Below, piece by piece: positions 58,144 through 64,000 of a DNA stretch of 64,000 bases. The position numbers and the translations under genes are program-made. A model generated the notes under the pieces. It did no database searches. It saw only the letters and a program-made list of their open reading frames with translations, and was not told where the DNA came from. The stretch's first letter is position 1; each line of letters starts with the position of its first letter. The stretch comes from Burkholderiales bacterium (lineage in GTDB: Bacteria; Pseudomonadota; Gammaproteobacteria; Burkholderiales; SG8-41): positions 41,762-105,761 of the forward strand of contig JADZGE010000097.1 in assembly GCA_020854035.1 (NCBI GenBank), read 5' to 3'.

Positions 58144-58653
58144 TCACGCGAGCCGGTTGGCTTCCGCTGCCTTGCGCTTGCGGCGCAACTGAAAGCCGAC
58201 GAGACCCGTGCCCACCAGCATGAGCGCCCAGATCTCGGGCTCGGGTATCGTCGGCACGATGCTGACGTTCACCCCGAACACGCTGAGCGGGCTACTCGGC
58301 ACGCCGAACACGAGAGCGGTGTAGGAACCCACGGCGCCCGGCGCAACCGTAAAGCCGAACGAGCCGGGAGAAAAGAGCGTCGGGGCAACCGGCGCGCCGC
58401 CGGTCTTGAATATCGACATCCCGAGCGACGAGAACGGCGCGAGGACCTTCGTGTCCGTCAGCGTTGCCGTCACCGTGCCGCCGAGCGGCGCGATCGGAGT
58501 CCCGATCAGGAAGTCGTAGAACTTGAACTGGAAGCCCATGCCCCCAAAACCGTCCGTCACGTTGAAGACATCGACGGCCGCGTGCGCACTCCACGTCGTG
58601 AAGGCGAGCGCGCACGTCACCAACAGCTTGCGAATCACCCCGGAAACTTTCAT
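58144..58653 (-). CDS. PEP-CTERM protein, copy B
   Basis: 169 residues from ATG 58653, preceded by CGAGGAG. Signal peptide (KLLVTCALAFTTWSAHA), a small globular domain with ATLTDTKVLAPFSSLGM and PGSFGFT, and PEP-CTERM starting at residue 137 (PEPEIWALMLVGTGLVGF, then LRRKRK). Upstream copy of a tandem pair separated by 77 bases; the spacing and order suggest local duplication. Located between epsL and epsE. Confidence 0.92.
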   Translation of the reverse strand: MKVSGVIRKLLVTCALAFTTWSAHAAVDVFNVTDGFGGMGFQFKFYDFLIGTPIAPLGGTVTATLTDTKVLAPFSSLGMSIFKTGGAPVAPTLFSPGSFGFTVAPGAVGSYTALVFGVPSSPLSVFGVNVSIVPTIPEPEIWALMLVGTGLVGFQLRRKRKAAEANRLA

Positions 58654-58884
58654 TTTGGCTCCTCGTTGTTGATTGAAACGATAGTTGCGGCTGAGGATTG
58701 GCACGCTACCGTCCCGCTGCCGCAGCATGGTGAAGGCGCCCGGAAAAAAGACCTCGCCACGAATGCACCAGCAGGTGCGTGAAGCTTAGCGCCAGCGCGC
58801 ACCCGCGTTCCATGCAAAATGTCACAAAGTGATGGATTTTAGCGTTGCCTGCTCTTTCGCGCACGTCGAATACCGGGTATCGCG
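58654..58884. promoter_or_regulatory. Regulatory region upstream of the PEP-CTERM pair
   Basis: 230 bases between epsL and copy B, locally AT-richer than the surroundings. Contains a palindrome TCACAAAGTGA (58822-58832) that could be an operator. No clean sigma54 -24/-12 element or strong sigma70 pair was found, so promoter position is open. Confidence 0.3.
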
Positions 58885-60126
58885 TCAGAAGCTCAACTTG
58901 AGGCTCAGCATGGCGGTCGTGTCGTCGAAGTCGTTGAACGGCAGGTTCGAATCGCGCGAGCTCTGTTCGACAGCCAGGGAAATCTCCATGTTCCGCACCG
59001 GGGTATAGACCACGCCGAGTTGCAACGTGCGCAAGTCGTCCATGCGCGCGGGAAAGAGCCCGGCCACGATACCGGGGTCACCCTTGTAATCGCGGGTTTC
59101 GTACGTCGCCGCGGCCCGCAGCACGAACCGGGAAGTGACGGCCCAGACCGGGACGACCCGCACGGCGGTCGATACGACGTAACTCGAGGTCTGGGTCTCG
59201 TACGTCAGCAGCTCGCGCCAGGCGGTCGCACCCAGTTCGAGCTTTCCGGTAGGTATCCAGGTGAAGTTCATGCGGAACGTCGGACCGCTGAAATCCCGCG
59301 CCGGGATCTGCTCGTGCTCGCGCACGAGATAGCCGAGCCTGCCGTGGAACCGCGTCTGGCCGGTCGTGTTCCAGGACCAGGTGAACGACGGCTCCGTGTC
59401 GGTATAGGCGTTGTTGAGGAACCCACCGGGCACCGGCGCGCGATTCGGGTAGAGCCCGTCGGCAAGGCGCAGTTGCACGCCCGCCCTGTTCTCGGACGGC
59501 GTGCGGTACTCGACCCCGAGCAGCCCGGTCGTGATCTCCGTGTCGTACACCTTCTGGCTCTGCGCCGAGTTGGCGGTCTCGAGCTGCTTCACGCCGGCCC
59601 ACACGCGCCAGCGCGGATGGGGACGGTAGCCGCCCGTCAGCCAGAACGTATCCACGTCCACCAGGTTACGGATCGTCGCCCGCAGATCCGCGAATCCGGA
59701 GAGATAGCGGCGGCGCTCGTAGGAGACCTCGCCGTCCCACGGGTTGCCGACCTGCCACAGCCATCTCGCGCCCGCGTTGCCGGCCACGTGATCGAGGTTG
59801 TCGTTCTTCCGGTAGCTGTTCTGATCGAGCTTGACCTCGGCGATGAAGCGCTGGCGGCTCACCGTCTTGTCGAGGACAAGGCGCATGCCGAGCTGCTCGA
59901 TCGTGTCCGCCTTCTTTGCCGGATCGACACCGAAGAGGCGCGGGTCGGCGTCGGGAATCCGGAACAGGTTGTCATCCTTGATGAGCGCCACGGTCAGGTT
60001 GAGCTGCAGCGTATCGGTGGGATCGGCGGCGGCGTGGGTCGCGCCGGCCCACAGGAAAGCGAGCGCCGGCAAGGCGGCGGCGAAGCGCGCGAATGGCGGT
60101 GCCGTGGGCGTGCGGCGGAGGGGCAT
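58885..60126 (-). CDS. epsL: EpsL-type outer-membrane beta-barrel protein of the XrtB locus
   Basis: 413 residues. Signal peptide (PALAFLWAGATHAAA) followed by repeated amphipathic beta strands: LQLNLTVALIKDDNLFRIPD, RQRFIAEVKLDQNSYRKNDN, YERRRYLSGFADLR, FTWSWNTTGQTRFHGRLGYL, and a C-terminal strand ending in aromatic Phe (LSLKLSF), typical for BAM insertion. EpsL barrels accompany XrtB exopolysaccharide loci and are presumed part of the export path. First gene of the leftward block. Confidence 0.9.
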   Translation of the reverse strand: MPLRRTPTAPPFARFAAALPALAFLWAGATHAAADPTDTLQLNLTVALIKDDNLFRIPDADPRLFGVDPAKKADTIEQLGMRLVLDKTVSRQRFIAEVKLDQNSYRKNDNLDHVAGNAGARWLWQVGNPWDGEVSYERRRYLSGFADLRATIRNLVDVDTFWLTGGYRPHPRWRVWAGVKQLETANSAQSQKVYDTEITTGLLGVEYRTPSENRAGVQLRLADGLYPNRAPVPGGFLNNAYTDTEPSFTWSWNTTGQTRFHGRLGYLVREHEQIPARDFSGPTFRMNFTWIPTGKLELGATAWRELLTYETQTSSYVVSTAVRVVPVWAVTSRFVLRAAATYETRDYKGDPGIVAGLFPARMDDLRTLQLGVVYTPVRNMEISLAVEQSSRDSNLPFNDFDDTTAMLSLKLSF

Positions 60127-60261
60127 GGCGGGAGTTGCGCAGCAGGCAACCGGTCGTTCCGGGTCGGTATGATGGTCCCGCTTCGTCGGTCGGGCACCGC
60201 GCCGGTGAGAAGCGCGGCGGGCTGTGGATCATAGCCGCCATCGCGGGCGGTGCGCAATTGA

Positions 60262-60630
60262 AGAAGACACGCCTCGCGAGGCTACATCGCGGCCGCGCCG
60301 GACCTCTTCTGGCGCACGGTGCCCGGGCCGCTCGGGCGCGACGACGAGCGGACGAAGGCGCGCTCCCAGCCGCGTCTCGAGGTGATCAGGACGGGCGAAG
60401 CCGACAGGGCGGACACGCTCGCGGAGGTGAGGAAGCTCGCGCAGTTCAACGGGCGCGCGGCGGCGATGGGTTTCTGCGTGGAAGTGCACATCTTCCCGGG
60501 CGTCAACCACGGCTACATGATGCCGTCGAACCCGAACGCCTTTCACAAGGCAACGCGCGTCTTCTCCATGGAGCGCGCGCTCTCGATACTGAACGGGCTC
60601 ACGGACGAGCCGCCGCGCAGGGCGGGATGA
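60262..60630 (+). pseudogene. Dienelactone hydrolase remnant with internal deletion
   Basis: 123 codons open from a stop at 60259, with no proper start. Begins SRGYIAAAPDLFWRTVPG, which matches the N-terminal third of dienelactone hydrolases, then jumps to FNGRAAAMGFCVEVHIFPGV and NHGYMMPSNPNAFHKAT, the C-terminal part with the catalytic His. The nucleophile-elbow segment between them is missing, so it is inactive. Confidence 0.7.
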
Positions 60631-60949
60631 AGGCGGTCTCCGCGAACCTGTCGGAAAGGTGACGAACGCCGTTACGGTTTCACCATTGATCAGTTCCTGC
60701 GAGCCAGCGCCTGTCTTCCCGAAACGCACCGCAGTTTTCGCGCCACGCCGGTTGATCGGCGCTACCGGCGCGCCGTAACGTTTGGCCTAAGCGATTGATT
60801 CTCCGGCAGTGCCAAGGTGTCACGCGCAGCACATCCGGTACTTACTCGCCGATGTTGCATCAAGCGTGCGGCGGGTGATGCACCCGCCGCACGCTCTTGG
60901 TACCGATCTTGCTTTCGTCCTCGCCCGATTGCACGAGGAGCGCGCGGCG
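60631..60949. other. Gene-free interval
   Basis: About 320 bases, locally less GC-rich, with no supported gene. An AGGAG near 60937 probably serves the small ORF starting at 60950. Confidence 0.4.
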
Positions 60950-61123
60950 ATGACGAAGGCGTGGAAATCCGGTCAGGGGCGTCAGGTGGCGAAGTGGTGC
61001 GCCTATGGCCTGGCGATCGCCGCTCCCGGCTCGTTCATCGTGCTGCCGCTGTGGCTGCTCCGCCGCCACTGGGCCTCGCGCTCGGCGTGGGTTTCGCGCC
61101 CGCCGCGCGGGCCACGCCCCTAG
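60950..61123 (+). CDS. Small membrane protein (57 residues)
   Basis: Starts MTKAWKSGQGRQ. A single strongly hydrophobic helix (WCAYGLAIAAPGSFIVLPLW) is flanked by basic residues (LLRRHW, and a terminal Arg/Pro-rich tail). CGAGGAG lies about ten bases before the ATG. No enzyme domain; possibly an inner-membrane micropeptide. The longer open frame to 60809 has no ribosome site. Confidence 0.55.
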   Translation: MTKAWKSGQGRQVAKWCAYGLAIAAPGSFIVLPLWLLRRHWASRSAWVSRPPRGPRP

Positions 61124-61186
61124 ACCGTTCGTTCCGCTGCCGCCGTGCAGCGTCCGTGACCTGACGGTGAAACACCGGGCATTTGC

Positions 61187-61262
61187 CACAGAGACGCAGA
61201 GACGGCAAAGGGATCCGCGGAAACCCCAAACGTCCTCTCCGCGTCCTCCGCGGCTCCGCGGC
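61187..61262. repeat. Dispersed CAGAGACGCAGAGACGG / CTCCGCGTCCTCCGCGG repeat
   Basis: Imperfect purine-rich units (CACAGAGACGCAGAGACGG) followed about 45 bases later by their partly complementary form (CTCTCCGCGTCCTCCGCGG). Such short dispersed sequences are common in intergenic DNA of high-GC bacteria. Adjacent to the methylmalonyl-CoA epimerase stop. Confidence 0.5.
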
Positions 61263-61279
61263 TGATCTCCCTGCCTGAG

Positions 61280-61687
61280 CTAGTGCCCGGCGGGGCGCTC
61301 CGCGAGTTCGATCAGGCAGTTTTCCGTCCCCTTCGGATCGAGGAAGGCGATGCGGCATCCCTCGTGCCCGATGCGCGGTTCCTGGTCGAGAAGCGGTATG
61401 CCCTTCGCCTTGAGCTCCGCGAGCGCGGCATCGATGTCCTCCACTTCGAAGCAGATGTGGTTGAGCCCCCCCTTGCCCTCGGCCACCAGGCGCTGGTGCT
61501 TGCCGTCCGGGGCAATGCCGGCAATCAACTCGATCATCGACTCGCCGACGGGGTAGAGCGCGAGCTTCCTCACGGTATTCTCCTCCGTACCGCCGAGGGG
61601 GATACCGAAGCAGTCCTCCCACAACTTCCGGCTCGCTGCCGTGTCCCGGACGACGACGCCGACGTGCTCGATGCGCTTGATCTTCAT
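61280..61687 (-). CDS. Methylmalonyl-CoA epimerase (VOC family)
   Basis: 135 residues. Two VOC (glyoxalase-fold) repeats; metal ligands expected at His8 (IEHVGVVVRD), His in GGLNHICFEVEDI, and Glu in NCLIELAER. Interconverts (R)- and (S)-methylmalonyl-CoA on the propionyl-CoA route to succinyl-CoA. VOC proteins are diverse, but the order and KGIPLLDQEPRIGHEG are typical for this epimerase. No mutase in the window. Confidence 0.85.
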   Translation of the reverse strand: MKIKRIEHVGVVVRDTAASRKLWEDCFGIPLGGTEENTVRKLALYPVGESMIELIAGIAPDGKHQRLVAEGKGGLNHICFEVEDIDAALAELKAKGIPLLDQEPRIGHEGCRIAFLDPKGTENCLIELAERPAGH

Positions 61688-61812
61688 TCCTGCTCCGTAA
61701 AGAAGTGACGAAAAAGGGTGACGATTGATGGTGACGAGATGCGGGTGACGATTCCTGGTGAAACTCCCCTCCCTTCAGGGGGTGGCGCGAGGCGCCCGGG
61801 TTGGTTCGTGCC

Positions 61813-62700
61813 CTATCGCTCCGCCGCCTGCCTTCGGCGGCGGATCTCACTGATCACCGCGGAGTTGTCGAGGTCCGACTCCCCGTGCGCGATGCAGCCC
61901 TCGATGAGATCGAGGTACACCGTCGCGAGCGGCAGCGACTGGCCGGCGCGGGCCGCGGCATCCTGCATCAGCCGGAAATCCTTGCGCGACTGCGCGATCT
62001 TCGCGTGCGGCGTGAAATCGCTCGTGACCATCTTCATCCCGCGGGTGTCCATTGCCCGGGAATAGACGGCCGAGTCCTTCAGCACTTCGAGAAACGGCGC
62101 GAGCTCGATTCCCATCGCCTCGGCGAAGGCGAGCCCCTCGGCGAGCGCGGCGCGATTGAGGCCGCCGATCAGGTTTACCGCGAGTTTTGCCCGGCCCGCC
62201 GCCCCGACCGGGCCGAGGTGGTGACGCCGCCTGGCGATCGCATCCAGCACGGGCGCGACCGCCTCCACGGCGTCGCGATCTCCGCCCGTGAGCCCGATGC
62301 CGTTGCCGAGCGCGATCTGGTCGCTGTTGCCCGAAATCGGGAACTCCACCAAGCGCGCGCCGCGGGCCGCGATGCGCGCCGCGAGCGCCGCGATGCGTCC
62401 GGGATCGCTCGTGCTGACGACGATCACCGTGTGCTCCGGCCGGAGGGCGAGCGGCGCGCGACCGCCGTCGCCCTCGACGACGGCTTCGACCTGCTCGGTC
62501 GTCAATACCGAAACGAGAATCGTGCGGCAGCGCTCCCCGATTTCGCCCGGGCCGCCGGCAGCCGCGCCGCCGATACCCGTCAAGGCGGCATTCCGCTCCC
62601 CGGCGACGTCGTAGCCCACGACGTGGAATCCCGCGGTCATCAGGCGTTTCGCGAGCGAAATCCCGATGAGGCCCAAGCCGATGATGCCGACGCTTTCCAT
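61813..62700 (-). CDS. 3-Hydroxyisobutyrate dehydrogenase-family oxidoreductase
   Basis: 295 residues. Rossmann NAD(P) site SVGIIGLGLIGISLAKRL, substrate loop VEFPISGNSDQIALG (in place of the usual DAPVSGG), and catalytic Lys in GRAKLAVNLIGG. Oxidises a beta-hydroxyacid; tartronate semialdehyde reductase and related activities are alternatives. The altered substrate loop suggests a non-standard substrate. Lies 125 bases upstream of the epimerase gene in the same direction. Confidence 0.87.
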   Translation of the reverse strand: MESVGIIGLGLIGISLAKRLMTAGFHVVGYDVAGERNAALTGIGGAAAGGPGEIGERCRTILVSVLTTEQVEAVVEGDGGRAPLALRPEHTVIVVSTSDPGRIAALAARIAARGARLVEFPISGNSDQIALGNGIGLTGGDRDAVEAVAPVLDAIARRRHHLGPVGAAGRAKLAVNLIGGLNRAALAEGLAFAEAMGIELAPFLEVLKDSAVYSRAMDTRGMKMVTSDFTPHAKIAQSRKDFRLMQDAAARAGQSLPLATVYLDLIEGCIAHGESDLDNSAVISEIRRRRQAAER

Positions 62701-62891
62701 GAGCCGAAGTTACCACAAGGCATCCGGCGGGAAAGATCGGCGGGGAACGCCGGACGCGAGCCGCCGGTCGGACGCCTCACAGGCGCGCCGCGTTCCGGGG
62801 ATGCGCGCGCGATCTGCCGCGGTCTCGGGAAGGCTGCGCGCTCGCCGCCGCCGATGACCCATTCGCGTTGGTGGCTCGTGGCTACCAGCTT

Positions 62892-63854
62892 TCAAACCCC
62901 TCCTTGCAGCAGCAGGTTCGGCTGCCCGAGCTGCAGCAGCATCCCCAGCTCGTCGGCGAAGGTCCAGCTCTCCTTCCACTCGTTGCCGGCGAACTTCATG
63001 ATCGAGACCACGGAAATGCCCACGCGCCTGCCGGTGGGCGCGAGCCCGCAGAGCGGCCCCTTGTGCGTGCCCGAGGTCGAAAACCGCATCCACACCTGGT
63101 CGCCCTCCGCCATCAGCACTTCGACGCGGTCGCGCCGGTCGGGGATCGCCGCTTCGAGATCGAGCTCCGGCAGCCCGCGGGCGCGGCAGTAGTCGCGCAT
63201 GTGCACGAAGCCAAAGCGCCGCAACTGGTGGTCCGCCGCGCGATCCGCCTTGGAGCGCGTCGATCCGCGCGAGCGCGCGACGACGAACCGCCGGCGCTCC
63301 ACCTCGGAGGCGACCGGCTGGGAAGCGAGCCGCTGCGCGCAGGCGTCCGCGTCCTCGCCCGCGGTGGGCAGCAGCGGCGCGACGATCCGCCCGTCGGGGC
63401 GGCGCGGCATGGTTGCCCCCATCTGCTTCATGAGAGCGATCTCGTCCATCATGAACCAGCCCTCGACCATCCGGCCGTCGACGATCCGCAGGAGCGCAAC
63501 CTCGTGGACGTCGATCCCGCGCCCCGCGGGCTCGATGCCGAAGAAGCCCCCGGTGTGGGTCCCCGTCACGCGAAAGAGCAGACCCACCCGGTCGCCCTCC
63601 GCGATCACTTCCTCGATCACGTCCACGCGATCCGGGATCGCCTTGCGCAGATACAGCCCCGGGTGCGAGAAGTCCTGGTCGCGCGCGTTCGCGGCAAGGT
63701 GCAGGTTGCCGCCGCGCACGCGGTCGTAGTTCGGCGCGAGCACTTCCTTCTCGACCTGCGGCATCCCGGAGGTGCCCTGCGACTGCTTGAAGCGCAACGC
63801 CACGGCGACGTTGCGCGCGAGCTCGCCGGTACGGTTCGGGTCGGCATGATTCAT
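62892..63854 (-). CDS. Two-domain SnoaL/NTF2-like protein
   Basis: 320 residues. Two SnoaL-like polyketide-cyclase folds in tandem: the first with VDVIEEVIAEGDRVGLLFRV and GTHTGGFFGIEPAGRGIDVH, the second with VEVLMAEGDQVWMRFSTSG and THKGPLCGLAPTGRRVGISV. The repeated TGTHxG pattern shows internal duplication. Catalytic function unknown; SnoaL-like ester cyclases or hydratases are the nearest class. Confidence 0.82.
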   Translation of the reverse strand: MNHADPNRTGELARNVAVALRFKQSQGTSGMPQVEKEVLAPNYDRVRGGNLHLAANARDQDFSHPGLYLRKAIPDRVDVIEEVIAEGDRVGLLFRVTGTHTGGFFGIEPAGRGIDVHEVALLRIVDGRMVEGWFMMDEIALMKQMGATMPRRPDGRIVAPLLPTAGEDADACAQRLASQPVASEVERRRFVVARSRGSTRSKADRAADHQLRRFGFVHMRDYCRARGLPELDLEAAIPDRRDRVEVLMAEGDQVWMRFSTSGTHKGPLCGLAPTGRRVGISVVSIMKFAGNEWKESWTFADELGMLLQLGQPNLLLQGGV

Positions 63855-64000
63855 GGTCTTCGTCCCCCGCTGGAATCGTTCCGTTGCACTGCTTCACCGG
63901 GAGTTTACACAAGGCGCCGGCCCCACGCGGCGCCGGTCTCGTGAAATATGCCTGGAACATGGGGCTCCGCAAACGGGCGACCGGACCTCGCGCGCGGGGC

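Overview
The window looks like chromosome from a high-GC betaproteobacterium (Burkholderiales or Nitrosomonadales grade). The clues are the gene order fmdB-like / DUF502 / aspS / nudB, two Bug-type periplasmic receptors, and an exosortase B (XrtB)/PEP-CTERM exopolysaccharide locus of the Methylobacillus Eps type. These are family assignments made by reading the proteins; no database search was run. I saw no tRNA, rRNA, CRISPR array, intact insertion sequence or prophage.

1-19.9 kb is mainly housekeeping. On the minus strand are an ATM1-type ABC exporter cut by the window edge, and a run read from 12783 downward: FmdB-like zinc ribbon, DUF502 membrane protein, aspS, a secreted guanyl-type RNase, its barstar-type inhibitor, nudB, nadA, a START-like exported protein, a lipoprotein, an EEP-family hydrolase and a ClsB-type phospholipase D. 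A glycine-zipper envelope protein lies at 1929-2690 (+). Next come citrate/2-methylcitrate synthase, a trypsin-fold PDZ protein with a degenerate active site, pta, ssb and the divergent uvrA.

20-27.5 kb is catabolic: glycerate kinase, Bug receptor, a fused two-domain CoA transferase, an HpcH/HpaI aldolase, a bifunctional-nuclease-domain protein, a second Bug receptor and an alpha/beta hydrolase. A long REP-like hairpin lies at 24820-24892.

27.5-32.3 kb is a decayed zone. It holds fragments of a type I restriction-modification locus (hsdM and hsdR remnants) around an intact Fic protein, a flavin monooxygenase cut off at its GDAAH motif, and two degenerate repeat arrays flanking an NMT1/THI5-like binding protein. 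An exported methyltransferase follows.

33.5-60.1 kb is the exopolysaccharide locus. EpsB-like glycosyl-phosphotransferase and EpsD lie on the plus strand. Facing them is a block of about 24 kb read entirely from the minus strand: EpsL, two tandem PEP-CTERM proteins, EpsE, EpsF, EpsG, XrtB, EpsI, flippase, glycosyltransferases, polymerase/ligase, glycoside hydrolase, membrane transglutaminase-like protein, deacetylase, unknown alpha-helical protein, methyltransferase, AsnB-like amidotransferase, DUF354, Gfo/Idh/MocA oxidoreductase, an unknown protein and VanZ. The expected logic is initiation on undecaprenyl phosphate (EpsB), repeat-unit assembly and decoration, flipping and polymerisation, export through EpsE/F/G/L, and XrtB processing of the two PEP-CTERM proteins. 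The central glycan genes (about 39.8-53 kb) are visibly less GC-rich than their surroundings.

60.1-64 kb holds a broken dienelactone hydrolase, a 57-residue membrane protein, methylmalonyl-CoA epimerase, a 3-hydroxyisobutyrate-dehydrogenase-family enzyme and a two-domain SnoaL-like protein.
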